A stretch of DNA of 64,000 nt, taken from the NCBI RefSeq assembly GCF_008728515.1, contig NC_044986.1, forward strand, positions 64,531,159 to 64,595,158, given 5' to 3'. Source of the stretch: Papio anubis (Eukaryota; Chordata; Mammalia; Primates; Cercopithecidae). Below the pieces are notes generated by a model. It ran no database searches, had not been told where the DNA came from, and saw nothing but the letters and a program-made list of their open reading frames with translations. Within the stretch, counting starts at the first letter, position 1. Every line of letters begins with the position of its first letter. The translations under genes and the position numbers were made by a program. Positions 13,801 to 21,530 of this stretch are shown here, one piece after another.

Positions 13801-16249
13801 AAACTTTTTAGAGAGCGTCCCCAAATCATGGACTTCCTTATCTTCTTTTTCCTTCTTCCATTCATACTAAAGCATGTTGTTTTAAACTACAAGTTCTTTG
13901 CTTAAATTTTTATTTCCTAGTTTTTCCAAATATATAATTAACATACAAAATATGTTTTAATGGAGACATAGGTAGAAAGAGAGAGGAAAAAAGAAAGAGA
14001 GAGAGAGAGAGATATCAATCCTATAAATCTGATGTTTGGTGAATTTACTGGAAATAAAAGGAGTAAGTTGGAGAATAATCCAATTCTTGTTATCTGATAA
14101 AAATGGAATATATTCTATTCAATATAAACTACTGTCAAAACTCTTCAAGGATATTACATGGGGACATGGGGCAAGTGTATTAAGACTTTTGACAAGCAGT
14201 TATAGTCAATTCCACAATTCCTTGACAGGAAGTTGTGTCTGCCAGATTGTTTCTAAAGAAAGGTCATGATTTGGAATGTGGTTGTTAATTGTTTTCATAT
14301 TAATCTTCCCAAGCTCTTGTAATAATGGACAAAGTTTATTAACTTTATTACCTTCTGCATTTTGTGGAGAGAAAACACCAGCTCAAGTCTGCGTAATGAA
14401 TGTAGAGTTAAGGTAAGACAAGGACTCTTGATGGCCATCTTACTGCTCCACTTGAGGGAGAAGTGTGAAAAGGAGTCAATTAATAATATTCCACCAGGTG
14501 CAGTGGCTCAGGCCTGTAATCTGAGCACTTAGGAAGGCCAAGATGGGAGAATCACTTGAATCCAGGAGTTTGAGACTAGCCTGGTCAACATACCGAGACC
14601 CCATTTCTGTTTTATAAAAAAAATTTTAAAAAAATTAAAAAACACAACAACAGCAATAAGAAAACAACGTTCACTTCAGCAGTCCTCCTTTTTTTTTTTT
14701 TTTCTTTTTTCTCAGAGACAGGGTCTCACTATGTTGGCCAGGTTGGTCTCAAACTCCTGGCCCCAAGCAATCCTCCTGCCTCAGCCTCCCAAAGTACTAG
14801 GATTATAGGCAAGAGCCACCGTACCCAGCCCAGTTCTCCATCATGATTGCACACTGGAATCACTTGGGAAACTTTAAAAAAACACTGCTGGCTGGGCACA
14901 GTGCTCATGCCTGTAATCCCAGCACTTTGGGAGGCTGAGGTGGGTGGATCATCTGAGGTCAGGAGTTCAAGACCAGCCTGGCCAACATAATGAAACCCCA
15001 TCTCTATTAAAAATACAAAAAATTAGCTGTGCATGGTGGCGGGCACCTATAATCTCAGCTACTCGGGAGGCTAAGGCAAGAGAATCATTTGAACCTGGGA
15101 GGCAGATGTTGCAGTAAGCTCAGATCACGCCATTGCACTCCAGCCTGGGCAACAAGAGCAGAACTCCATCTCAAAAACAAAACAAAACAAAACAAAACAA
15201 AACAAAACAAAACACTGCTGCCCCCCACTCCCAGAGTCTGCTGTAATTGGTCTAGAAGACAGCATTTTCAAAGTTCCTTGGGTGATTTTCATGTATAGCC
15301 AGGTTGAGATTCACTGTCCTTGAAGGCCCCAACACACACTTTGCCCAACTTAATATGACTTATTTAAGATCATCAATTGCTAACTGTCCTCTTGAAGTAA
15401 TTTTCAGATAATCTACTTTTGTGCTAACTGCTCTGAGTGAAAGGACACCTTACCTTGTTTCTTATTACTTAGGGACCAACACAAGGTCAATATTCCTTGA
15501 CCTTGAGGGTCAATATTTAAATATTAACTATTAACAATATTTAACTATTTATTCCATTAATATTTATCTTTTTAACTATTCTATTAATATTTAACTATTC
15601 CATTAATATTTATCCTAATCAAAAAGCCACTTTAAAAATGAGTATTTCAATAAGTTATTTATATATTATAGCTTAATTCCTTCTACCTCTCTACTTAACT
15701 ACTTAATTCCTTGCAAAATGTCTCGTTTTCTTGATCCTGAAAAGAATTTCTAATTGCCTGAGCTATAGGTAAGGTTAAAGATACTCAGCTAGGATCTGTT
15801 ATGCTAAATGTGAAATCGGCTATGTCTAGTCACACAGAACTCATCTAATTTCATTCTCCTCAACACTTGGTGCTAACTAAATGAAAACCTGATGGCTAAA
15901 AGGTAGCTGTAGCTCTTCGTTTTTAAAATCGGCTCTAGTTCCTCTTTATCTGAATCTTCATTTCACTGGACATACCTGAGGCATAGGCATTTTTATCAAA
16001 TACTTTGGTCAAAATCAACCTGCATACATGAACATTACTGATATGATGGCAAAGAACACAAACCAAACTGGTAAACGAACAGGTGAAACCAGTCTTTTAA
16101 AATAAGTAATTGTTTCTACAGGAATCTAGAATTGTAGGTACTGTAATTCAAAACCAAGCACTTACATTTTCTAGGAGGCAAACAGCAGCAGGATTCCCAC
16201 AAAATGCTCTTGCTGTGAATGCATCTGCTATGAAAATAGGAAGCTTCAT
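1804..16249 (-). CDS. PBLD: PBLD (PhzF-like, MAWBP), partial: five coding exons, residues 1-141
   Basis: PBLD is a PhzF-family (phenazine biosynthesis-like) protein, also called MAWD-binding protein. It is predicted to be an isomerase, but its natural substrate is not established. Read on the minus strand, exons 16249-16166, 6391-6292, 5783-5685, 2032-1923 and 1833-1804 join to 141 codons with no stop, and each junction has AG/GT. The protein begins MKLPIFIADAFTARAF. It contains the PhzF acid motif NLSETAF (Glu46, matching the catalytic Glu of PhzF) and the conserved segment LCGHATLASAAV (residues 78-89). The human protein is 288 residues by memory, so about half is missing to the left. Remembered human differences are Cys17, Glu31, Tyr92, Val97, Gln114 and ValTyrSer at 128-130. 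The Alus around it are intronic. Confidence 0.95.
1923..2032 (-). CDS. PBLD: PBLD fourth coding exon, residues 95-131
   Basis: A 110-base exon with acceptor TTGGCCAG and donor GTCAGC at 1922. Joined to the previous exon it reads KNVNSTLTFVTLSGELRARQ, then AEDGIVLDLPLYPVYSQ, ending on a codon boundary. The last four residues are the most diverged from the human sequence as remembered (PAHPQ there). Confidence 0.93.
2230..2670 (+). repeat. MIR relic split by an Alu
   Basis: Pieces on both sides of the Alu at 2307-2603 form one MIR: CCAGCTCTTTACTGCTTACTG on the left and CTCAGTTTCCTCATCTATAA on the right. The Alu is the later insertion, with GCCTCC at both ends. Confidence 0.6.
2307..2603 (-). 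repeat. Alu (full)
   Basis: Begins with a T-run and TTGAGACAGGGTCTCACTG, ends CACCACACCTGGCC. Inserted in a MIR. Confidence 0.95.
2674..2945 (-). repeat. Alu (old, AluJ-like)
   Basis: Diverged and internally shortened copy: CTTTGAGGAACTGTCTCACTC to GAACCACTGCACCTAGTC. Confidence 0.85.
2946..3498. other. Unique PBLD intron
   Basis: AT-rich sequence with no recognised repeat or exon. Confidence 0.55.
3513..3786 (+). repeat. Alu, slightly 5' truncated, with exact target duplication
   Basis: The copy begins inside the left monomer (CTTTGGGAGGTCAAGG). The 14-base AAAAGACACTCAAT occurs at 3499-3512 and 3787-3800, fixing both ends of the insertion. Confidence 0.95.
3840..4170 (+). repeat. L2 LINE fragment
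   Basis: Old L2-type 3' region: ...GGGGCTTTGTACTTGCTAGC, CCTCTGCCTGGGATGCTCCT and the following pyrimidine-rich stretch resemble the L2 consensus. Confidence 0.6.
4171..4512. other. Unique PBLD intron
   Basis: No exon or clear repeat seen. Confidence 0.5.
4513..4714 (-). repeat. Alu, 5' truncated
   Basis: T-rich head, GAGGCGGAGTCTTGCTCTGTC, stops at GTAAAGACGGGGTTTTGCCC, so the left monomer is mostly missing. Confidence 0.9.
5003..5300 (+). repeat. Alu (full)
   Basis: GGCTGGGTGTGGTGGCTCATG to a 16-base A tail. Confidence 0.95.
5301..5684. other. PBLD intron downstream of the third coding exon
   Basis: Unique-looking sequence with an A13 run at about 5629-5641. No further exon is visible before the fourth coding exon at 2032. 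Confidence 0.55.
5685..5783 (-). CDS. PBLD: PBLD third coding exon, residues 62-95
   Basis: A 99-base exon with acceptor CCCTCAG and donor GTAATG at 5684. It encodes SSCFGLRWFTPASEVPLCGH and then ATLASAAVLFYKI, the PhzF substrate-pocket region around the Gly-His pair (residues 80-81). Tyr92 replaces the His I recall in human. Confidence 0.95.
6130..6281 (+). repeat. Alu with internal deletion, abutting a PBLD donor
   Basis: Both ends of an Alu are present but the middle is deleted (about 152 bases). Its A21 tail (6261-6281) stops ten bases from the PBLD exon donor at 6291. In PBLD RNA this is a U21 tract starting at intron position +11. Confidence 0.93.
6292..6391 (-). CDS. PBLD: PBLD second coding exon, residues 29-62
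   Basis: A 100-base exon with acceptor TTAAG before 6391 and donor GTAAAT at 6291. It encodes ELEEDMHQKIAREMNLSETA and on to DNFAQ, including the PhzF catalytic-type Glu46. It ends with the first base of a serine codon completed by the next exon. The antisense Alu tail begins only ten bases into the downstream intron. Confidence 0.95.
6830..7075 (+). repeat. L2 LINE 3' fragment
   Basis: GTCACCTCCTCCAGTAAGCC, TTCCCAGACCACTGTGTC and the terminal ACAATGCCTGGTATTCACCC with ACATTTGTTGAA match the L2 3' end pattern. Confidence 0.7.
7231..7380 (+). repeat. Alu left monomer (FLAM/AluJ-like)
   Basis: Single left arm from GTTAGGCGTGGTGGCTCACG to a long A tail (about 22 A). Confidence 0.88.
7394..7692 (+). 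repeat. Alu (AluJ/S-like)
   Basis: AGCTGGGCATGGTGGCTTATG to an A/G-rich tail. Similar GAATGAGGGCTTT-like sequence lies before, between and after this and the preceding monomer, showing repeated insertion at one site. Confidence 0.92.
7731..7857 (+). repeat. Alu left-monomer fragment with target duplication
   Basis: GGCCAGGCACATGCCTATAA to an A/T-rich tail. The 11-base TAGTAACAACT is found at 7720-7730 and 7858-7868. Confidence 0.9.
7858..7965 (+). repeat. Probable L1M-type 3' end relic
   Basis: ...GTTCACTGTACCATTCTTGAAACTTTTCTGTAG...TTCAAAATAAAATGTTTTAA resembles the common 3' end of old L1M elements. The family is not certain. Confidence 0.4.
7975..8115 (+). repeat. MIR
   Basis: GTGGGCAAGTCATTTAATCT and GGCCTCAGTTTCCACACC match the MIR core. 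Confidence 0.7.
8132..8151. repeat. (CA)n microsatellite
   Basis: About ten CA units in the MIR/Alu interval. Confidence 0.85.
8179..8488 (+). repeat. Alu (full)
   Basis: GGCTGGGCGCGTTGGCTCACG to an (AAAAAC)-rich tail. Confidence 0.95.
8549..8738. repeat. Diverged 103-base tandem duplication
   Basis: TACTAGTTAGATTT...CTCCTGAAAC occurs at about 8549-8635 and again 103 bases later at 8652-8738. There are only a few substitutions (for example CAACGCG against CAAATGC). It is not an interspersed repeat I recognise. Confidence 0.85.
8934..9217 (+). repeat. Alu (full)
   Basis: GGGCCAGGTGTGGTAGCTTATG to CTGTCTGAAAA. Confidence 0.95.
9218..9244. repeat. (AATC)n in the Alu tail
   Basis: About six AATC units grown from the A tail of the preceding Alu. 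Confidence 0.9.
9266..9563 (-). repeat. Alu (full)
   Basis: T16 head, GAGACGGAGTCTCACTCTG, ending CTCTACGCCCCGGC. It forms an inverted pair with the plus Alu ending at 9217. Confidence 0.94.
9582..9616. repeat. (GA)n purine tract
   Basis: GAGAGAGA-type run following the Alu. Confidence 0.85.
9622..9680 (+). repeat. MIR/L2 3' end fragment
   Basis: CAGTGCCCAACACATAGTAG with GTACTTAATACATG is the common MIR/L2 3' motif. Confidence 0.5.
9865..10022 (+). repeat. MER5-type hAT-Charlie DNA transposon relic
   Basis: GGGGATTTGTTAGAAATGCA, CTGAGTCAGTATCTCCATTT and CCCCAGGTGATCGTGTACAC with TTTGAGAAACCCT match the MER5A/B consensus. Confidence 0.75.
10263..10555 (-). repeat. Alu (full)
   Basis: T-run, GAGAGGAAATCTCGCTCTGTC to GAGCCACCGCACCTGCC. 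CTGTTCTCT is on both sides as target duplication. Confidence 0.94.
10556..11250. other. Unique PBLD intron 1
   Basis: No gene or recognised repeat. A 75-codon minus-strand open frame at 10602-10829 looks like chance. Confidence 0.5.
11260..11508 (+). other. Exon-like open frame, unrecognised, antisense in PBLD intron
   Basis: Acceptor-like CTTCTATTTCAG ends at 11259 and the frame stays open for 82 codons. It reads DNEKCTCYLPEGPQTRGKFN and continues through ...LNSYTATKGQDNGESWKDFN to a stop at 11506-11508. Composition is protein-like and it is not in a repeat I recognise, but there is no convincing donor and no known family. It may be a relic exon, part of an old pseudogene or chance. Confidence 0.2.
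11509..11928. other. Unique PBLD intron 1
   Basis: No recognised repeat or exon. It follows the exon-like frame ending at 11508. Confidence 0.5.
11929..12220 (+). repeat. Alu (AluJ-like)
   Basis: GCTGGGTGCAGTGGCTCTTGAC (small deletion) to an A18 tail. Confidence 0.93.
12409..12466. repeat. (TTTA)n-(TATG)n compound microsatellite
   Basis: About eight TTTA units followed by about five TATG units at the tail end of the minus-strand Alu next to it. Confidence 0.88.
12467..12763 (-). repeat. Alu with small internal rearrangement
   Basis: GTTTGAGACAGAGTCTCACTC to GTGAGCCACAGCACCCAGAC. In the middle, TTTTTGGCTGGTCTTTAACC replaces the usual TTTTTGTATTTTTAGTAGAG. Confidence 0.92.
12891..12981 (+). 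repeat. Alu 5' fragment with internal deletion
   Basis: AGCTGGGCATGGTGACTCACACC then a jump to ATCTCAAAAAAATAAAAATA. Confidence 0.88.
13380..13480 (+). repeat. L2/MIR 3' fragment
   Basis: CTAGACTCTGAGCACCTCAA, GGGCGGGTGCACTTG, then CCCAGAGCCTGGCTGAATGAA follow the L2 3' end order. Confidence 0.6.
13481..14492. other. Unique PBLD intron 1 with a (GA)n tract
   Basis: Mostly AT-rich unique sequence. A GAGA run lies at about 13977-14012. No exon recognised. Confidence 0.5.
14493..14645 (+). repeat. Alu left monomer
   Basis: ACCAGGTGCAGTGGCTCAGG to an A/T-rich tail. Confidence 0.85.
14688..14830 (-). repeat. Alu monomer
   Basis: T-run, CTCAGAGACAGGGTCTCACT to GAGCCACCGTACCCAGCC. One arm only. 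Confidence 0.85.
14831..15325. repeat. MER5-type DNA transposon relic interrupted by an Alu
   Basis: Left piece CACACTGGAATCACTTGGGA and right piece CCTTGGGTGATTTTCATGTA belong to one MER5-like copy. The Alu at 14890-15210 splits it, with AAAACACTGCTG on both sides. Confidence 0.65.
14890..15210 (+). repeat. Alu (full) with (AAAAC)n tail
   Basis: GGCTGGGCACAGTGCTCATG to about seven AAAAC units. Target duplication ends in ACACTGCTG. Confidence 0.95.
15500..15620. repeat. AT-rich imperfect minisatellite
   Basis: Recurring CCATTAATATTTAT/TTAACTATT units over about 120 bases. Confidence 0.6.
15621..16165. other. PBLD intron 2, near the first coding exon
   Basis: Unique-looking sequence with nothing else recognised. 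Confidence 0.5.
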
Positions 16250-16311
16250 TTTCCTTGCAAGCTGTTTTTGCAAGTTCTCAAAATTGCTGGTAGCCTGCTT
16301 TATGTCTTCTT
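16166..16311 (-). CDS. PBLD: PBLD first coding exon (start codon 16249-16247)
   Basis: Minus-strand ATG at 16249-16247 opens MKLPIFIADAFTARAF and runs 28 codons to ...CLLEN. It is followed directly by the donor GTAAGT at 16165. An acceptor (run of T, then CCCAAG) ends at 16312, so bases 16311-16250 are probably 5'UTR; that 5' edge is inferred. Codon 17 is TGT (Cys), where I recall Arg in human, a CpG-type change. Confidence 0.93.
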
Positions 16312-16438
16312 CTTGGGAAAAAAAAAATCAAAAAGTTAATGTTTTACTTGGTGTCCAGACGCAAAGAACAGTTCCCAGACACAAAGTCAAGCAATTATTC
16401 AAACATACTATATTTAAAGTCGTATAATCCCCTAACTT

Positions 16439-16732
16439 CTTTTTTTTTTGAGACGAAGTCTTTCTCTGTTGCCCAAGCAGGAGTGCCGTAGCACTGATCT
16501 CGGCTCACTGAAACCTCTGCCTCCCCAGTTCAAGCGATTTTCCTGCCTCAGCCTCTCGAGTAGCTGGAATTACAGGCACCCGCCACCACATCTGGCTAAT
16601 TTCTGTGTTTTTAGTAGCATCAGGGTTTCACAGTGTAGGCCAGGCTGGTCACAAACTCCTGACCTCAGGTGATCTGCCCTCCTCGGCCTCCAAAAGTGCT
16701 GAGATTACAGGCGTGAGTCACTGTGCCCAGCC
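16439..16732 (-). repeat. Alu (full) with exact target duplication
   Basis: GAGACGAAGTCTTTCTCTGTT to GTCACTGTGCCCAGCC. AATCCCCTAACTT at 16426-16438 and 16733-16745. Confidence 0.95.
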
Positions 16733-17117
16733 AATCCCCTAACTTTTTAAAACCTCTAAAATGAAATTCATTTTAAAATACTGGCTAAATTGATTTTTTT
16801 CCCATATTTTGTATTGACTTTTCGTATTATACATAGAACTTAGCCGCACAATCAAAGTCTTTCTTAGAGCAGCCAGAACTAGCTTAGGCTCTGTTTTTAA
16901 TGAAGTCCATGAAACGTCCAAGAGGCATGTATGTTGCTTACAGTCTCCCAATGAATATTATTACCCTTTTTTAAAATAATGCATTTTTTAATTTAAAAAT
17001 ATGCTCATTATAATACACTTGGAAAATAAAGACCCATAAGTGCACAAATTAGCAATAACATTATGAATGTTCTCGATGTATAGCTTTTATCAGAATTTTT
17101 ATCCACTTAACAGTAAA

Positions 17118-17220
17118 TTGCCCCTCTGTATTCACAGGGGATAGATCCCAGGACCCCCTGAGGATACCATAGTCCCACAGATGCTCAAGTCCCTTATATA
17201 AAATAGCATAATTGGAGGGC
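17118..17220. repeat. Tigger-like (TcMar) DNA transposon fragment
   Basis: CCCCTCTGTATTCACAGGGG, ATCCCAGGACCCCCTGAGGA and GATGCTCAAGTCCCTTATAT resemble the terminal region of Tigger/MER-type elements. Confidence 0.6.
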
Positions 17221-17329
17221 CATTCCAATACAATTGGAAAATACTGTATAGCATGAGTATTTTCCAAAGACACCAAATGCTTCAAAAACATCATTTTAAT
17301 CATTTACAATATGTTTATGGATATGCTCT

Positions 17330-17560
17330 AAGTTGTCTACCCATATCCCTTTGGCTGAATATTTAAGTTGTTTCTAATTTTTCACTTATAAAGATAATGC
17401 AGTGATCAAACCTGCTGAATGTAAATTTTGTTTTGTGTTCCTGATTATTTTATATATATTCCTAAAAGTGAAATCCCTGGGTCAAAGTGTACAGATGTTT
17501 TAACTTAAACAGTTAAATTTATCTGCAGAAAAAGTATACCAATTTAGACAGTATATGAGA
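17330..17560 (-). repeat. Probable old L1 (L1M/HAL1-like) fragment
   Basis: TTTGGCTGAATATTTAAGTTG and GTGAAATCCCTGGGTCAAAG read like degraded minus-strand L1 3' sequence. Confidence 0.35.
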
Positions 17561-17587
17561 GTGTCTGACTAACTGCTAATCTGATAG

Positions 17588-17889
17588 CTTTTTTTTTTTT
17601 TTTTTTTTGAGATGGAGTCTCGCTCTGTCGCCCAGGCTAGAGTGCAATGGCGCGATCTCCACTCACTGCAAGCTCCGCCTCCTCCCGGGTTAACGCCATT
17701 CTCCTGCCTCAGCCTCCCTAGAAGCTGGGAGTACAGGCGCCTGCCACCACGCCCAGCTAAATTTTTTTGTATTTAGAGATGGGGTTTCACCGTGTTCGTC
17801 AGGATGGTCTCGATCTCCTGACCTCGTGATCCGCCCGCCTTGGCCTCCCAAAGTGCTGGGATCACAGGCGTGAGCCATGGCACCTGGCC
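17588..17889 (-). repeat. AluY-like with exact target duplication
   Basis: GAGATGGAGTCTCGCTCTGTC to GAGCCATGGCACCTGGCC. AATCTGATAG at 17578-17587 and 17890-17899. Low divergence suggests a young copy. Confidence 0.95.
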
Positions 17890-17940
17890 AATCTGATAGA
17901 TTTTAAAATACCTTGTTTTCATTTGCATTTCTTAGATTAT

Positions 17941-18244
17941 TCTTTTGTTTTGTTTTGTTTTGAGACAGAGTCTTACTCTGTCACCCAGGCTGGATTGCAG
18001 TGGCACAATCTCCATTCACTGCAACCTCTGCCTCCTGGGTTCAAGCGATTCTCCTGCTTCAACCTTCCAAGTAGCTGGGATTACAGGCATGTGCCACCAT
18101 GCCTGGCTAATCTTTTGGTATTTTTTGTAGAGACGAGGTTTTGCCATGTTGGCCAGGCTGGTCTAGAACTCCTGACTTAAGTGATCCTCCCACCTAGGCC
18201 TCCCAAAGTGCTGGGATTACAGGCGTGCCCCACTGCACCTGGCC
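17941..18244 (-). repeat. Alu (full)
   Basis: TTTTG-rich head, TGAGACAGAGTCTTACTCTG to CCCCACTGCACCTGGCC. Confidence 0.95.
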
Positions 18245-18252
18245 TGCATGGG

Positions 18253-18254
<2 letters not shown>

Positions 18255-18290
<36 letters not shown>
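18255..18290. repeat. (GT)n microsatellite
   Basis: 18 uninterrupted GT units, likely length-variable. Confidence 0.95.
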
Positions 18291-18291
<1 letters not shown>

Positions 18292-18511
18292 GAGACCATT
18301 CTCTTGAATTTTAATCTTGGTTCCATGTGCCATGTAAATGTAGGAAAATCTCTTGTCCAAATAGCTTAGTCATTAAACCTGCCTATGGATGTTCCTGCGG
18401 AGAGTGAGACATATTTGTCCCTCTGTAATAGTCTTAGTTTGTTTACAGTTTTCCTGTCACTGCAAATTCCTGTTATTCTGTAGCTGTTAGCACAAAAGAG
18501 CCCACTTCACA

Positions 18512-18818
18512 GCCCGGAGCGGTGGCTCACGCCTGTAATCCCAGCACTTTGGGAGGCCGAGGCAGGCAGATCACTTGAGGTCAGGAGTTCAAGACCAGCC
18601 TGGCCAATGTGGTGAAACCCATCTCTACCAAAAATATTAAAAAATTAGCCAGGTGTGGTGGCTCATGCCTATAACCCCAGCTACTTGGGAGGCCAAGGCA
18701 GGAGAATTGCTTGAACTTGGGAGGCGGAAGTAGTTGCAGTGAGCTGAGATCATGCCACTATACTCCAGCCTGGACAATAGAGTGAGATTCTGTCTCAAAA
18801 AAAAAAAAAAAAAAAAAG
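18512..18818 (+). repeat. Alu (full) with target duplication
   Basis: GCCCGGAGCGGTGGCTCACG to an A22 tail. CCCACTTCAC at 18501-18510 and 18821-18830. Confidence 0.95.
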
Positions 18819-18910
18819 AACCCACTTCACTATTGCTTATGACTTCCGCCTCAAAACTAGGCTACTCATTAATAAATATCAGTTGAGTTCTTTGAAAAAA
18901 AATAAATATT

Positions 18911-19212
18911 GGCCAGGCATGGTGGCTTATGCCTGTAATCCCAGCACTTTGGGAGGCTGAGGCAGGCGGATCATGAGGTCAGGAGATCAAGACCATCCTG
19001 GCCAACATGGTGAAACCCCGTCTCTACTAAAAATACAAAAATTAGCTGGGCATGGTGGTGCATGCCTGTAATCCCAGCTACTAGGGAGGCTGAGGCAGGA
19101 GAATCACTTGAACGGGGAGTTGGAGGTTGCGGTGAGCCGAGATCACGCCACTGCACTCCAGCCTGGTGACAGAACGAGACTCCGTCTCAAGAAAAAGGAA
19201 AGAAAAAGAAAA
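18911..19212 (+). repeat. Alu (full)
   Basis: GGCCAGGCATGGTGGCTTATG to an A/G-rich tail. The next Alu starts 12 bases later. Confidence 0.94.
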
Positions 19213-19224
19213 TATAAATATGTA

Positions 19225-19544
19225 GGCCAGGCAAGGTGGCTCACACCTGTCATCCCAATACTTTGGGAGACTGAGGTGGGTGGATCACTTGAGGTCAGGA
19301 GTTCGAGACCAGCCTGGCCAACATGGTGAAACCCCATCTCTATTAAAAATACAAAAATTAGCCAGGCATGATAGCAGGCACCTGTAATCCCACCTACACA
19401 GGAGGCTGAGGCAAGAGAATCGCCTGAACCCGGGAGGCTGAGGTTGCAGTGAGCTGAGATTGTACCACTGCACTCCAGCCTAGGTGACAGAGAGAGACTC
19501 TGTCTCCAAAAAAAAAAAAAAGAAAGAGAAAAAAAGAAAGAAAA
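19225..19544 (+). repeat. Alu (full)
   Basis: GGCCAGGCAAGGTGGCTCACACC to an A/G tail. Confidence 0.94.
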
Positions 19545-19639
19545 TACATTTAATAATAGAGTACTGGCATTCAAAGTGTATCCAAACACCATCTATTTTT
19601 TTTCAGTTGGTGAAAAGAAAATAAGTATCAAAAAGCATT

Positions 19640-20225
19640 ACAAAGTGTAAGTAAGTTTTAGATCAAAATCTGAAAGAAAAATTTTCTTTTTACTTTATGG
19701 TTTCTTTTAATTAACAGATAAAATAATATTTATCATGTACAATATAATGTTTTTAAGTATATATATATATATATACACACACATTGTGAAATCGTTAAAT
19801 CTAGCTAATTAAGAAATGTATCACCTCACATAATTATTATTTTTGTGATTAAAACACTTAACATCCACTCTCTGCAATTTTCAAGAATACAACATATTGT
19901 CTTATTAACTATAGTCATGGTGCTATACGATAGATCTCTTGTACTTATTCCTCCTATCTACTGTAATTATGTATCCTTTGGCCAGATTTCCCCAACCACT
20001 CCCCTCCTCCAACCACCCCTGCCTCTGACAACCACCATTCTACTCTCTACTTCTATGATGTCAACTTTCTTAGATTCCTCAATGAGTGAGATTATGCAGT
20101 ATTTGTCTTTCTGCATTTGGCTTACTTCACTTAGCATAATGCCTTCCAGGTTCACCCATGTTGATGCAAATGATGAGATTTTCTTCTTTTTATGGCTGAA
20201 TAATATTCTATTGCATAAATATAGA
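19640..20225 (-). repeat. L1 3' region (left part of a split L1)
   Basis: Plus-strand text TAGTCATGGTGCTATACGAT, CCATTCTACTCTCTACTTCT and CTTACTTCACTTAGCATAAT with GGCTGAATAATATTCTATTG is the reverse complement of the L1 3' region. The element continues at 21345. A (TA)n/(CA)n run lies at 19760-19783. Confidence 0.8.
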
Positions 20226-20560
20226 CACTCCTCTACTTTTGATGGGGTTACATCTCAACAAATCCATTGTAAGTTAAAAATATCATAAATTGAAAATGCA
20301 TTTAATATACCCAACCTACCAAACAATATAGCTTAGCCTAGCCCACCTTAAACATGCTTAGAACACTTAAATTGGTTTTCAGTTGGGCAATCATCTAACA
20401 CAAAGCCTATTTTATAATAAAGTGCTGAATATCTCATGTAATTTATTGAATACTGAAAATAAAAAGCAAAATGGTTGTATGGGTACACACCATTAACATA
20501 TACCGCTGAAAGCACACTGGACTTTCAGTGTGCTTTCAGTTTGAAGCACTGAACTAAAAT
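20226..20560. repeat. MER2 (TcMar-Tigger) DNA transposon
   Basis: GATGGGGTTACATCTCAACA, ATTTAATATACCCAACCTAC, AACACAAAGCCTATTTTATA and ATCTCATGTAATTTATTGAA match MER2 in order over most of its length. It sits within the split L1. Confidence 0.8.
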
Positions 20561-20561
20561 T

Positions 20562-20684
20562 GGCCAGGCGCGGTGGCTCACGCCTATAATACTGGCACTT
20601 TGGGAGACCGAGGCAGATGGATCACCTGAGGTCAGGAGTTCCAGATTAGCCTGGCCAACATGGTGAAACCCCGTCCTTCTAAAC
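20562..20684 (+). repeat. Alu, 3' truncated
   Basis: GGCCAGGCGCGGTGGCTCACG, ending at GGTGAAACCCCGTCCTTCTA. Confidence 0.9.
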
Positions 20685-20751
20685 AGTAGTTACTGAGTTT
20701 CTTTCTGTTATTGAGTTTCTTTATTTTCTCTCTCTTTCTTTTTTCTTTATC

Positions 20752-21054
20752 TTTTTTTTTTTTTTTTTTTTTTGAGATGGAGTCTCGCTCTCTCCCCCAG
20801 GCTGGAGTGCGGTGGCCCAATCTCGGTTCACTGCAAGCTCCACCTCCCGGGCTCACGCCAGTCTCCTGCCTCAGCCTCCCGAGTAGCTGGGACTACAGGC
20901 GCCCGCCACCACGCCTGCCTATTTTTTTTTGTATTTTTAGTAGAGACGGGGTTTCACCATGTTAGCCAGGATGGTCTCGATCTCCTGACCTCATGATCTG
21001 CCCACCTCGGCCGCCCAAAGTGCTGGATTACAGGCGTGAGCCACCAGGCCCAGC
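20752..21054 (-). repeat. AluY-like
   Basis: T22 head, GAGATGGAGTCTCGCTCTCTC to GAGCCACCAGGCCCAGC. Confidence 0.95.
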
Positions 21055-21055
21055 T

Positions 21056-21349
21056 GTTTTTTTTAGACAGGGTCTCACTCTGTCACCCAGGCTGGAGTGC
21101 AGTGGTGCAATCAATCATAGTTCACTGCAGCCTCAACCTCCCCAGGCTCAGGTGATTCTCCCACCTCAGCCTCCTGAGTAGCTGGACTACAGGCATGCAC
21201 CATCACGCCTGACTGATTTTTATATTTATTGTAGAGAGGGGGTCTCGCCATGTTGCCCAGGCTGGTCTCAAACTCCTGGGCTCAAGTGATCTGCCTGCTT
21301 TGGCCTGCCAAAGTGCTAGGATTACAGGCATGAGCCAACATGCCTGGCT
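21056..21349 (-). repeat. Alu (older)
   Basis: TTTTTTTTAGACAGGGTCTC to GAGCCAACATGCCTGGC, directly after the previous copy. Confidence 0.93.
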
Positions 21350-21530
21350 GAGTTTCTTATATTTTTTGAATATTAATCCCTTATCAGATGTATAATTTGC
21401 AAATATTTTCTCCCATTCCATACTTTGTCTCTTCATTCTGTTGATTGTTTCCTTTGCTGTACAGAAGCTTTTTAGTTTAATGTAATCCCATTTGTCTACT
21501 TTTTGTTTTGTTGCCTGAAGAAAATTAACT
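21345..21530 (-). repeat. L1 (right part of the split L1)
   Basis: TTATCAGATGTATAATTTGC, TTTCTCCCATTCCATACTTT, GTTGATTGTTTCCTTTGCTG and CCCATTTGTCTACTTTTTG are the L1 ORF2 3' region in reverse, continuing the piece ending near 20225. Confidence 0.85.

Noticed and set aside
19845..20288. 147-codon plus-strand frame
   Set aside because: It is the complement of an L1 3' region running into MER2, non-coding in either element in this direction.
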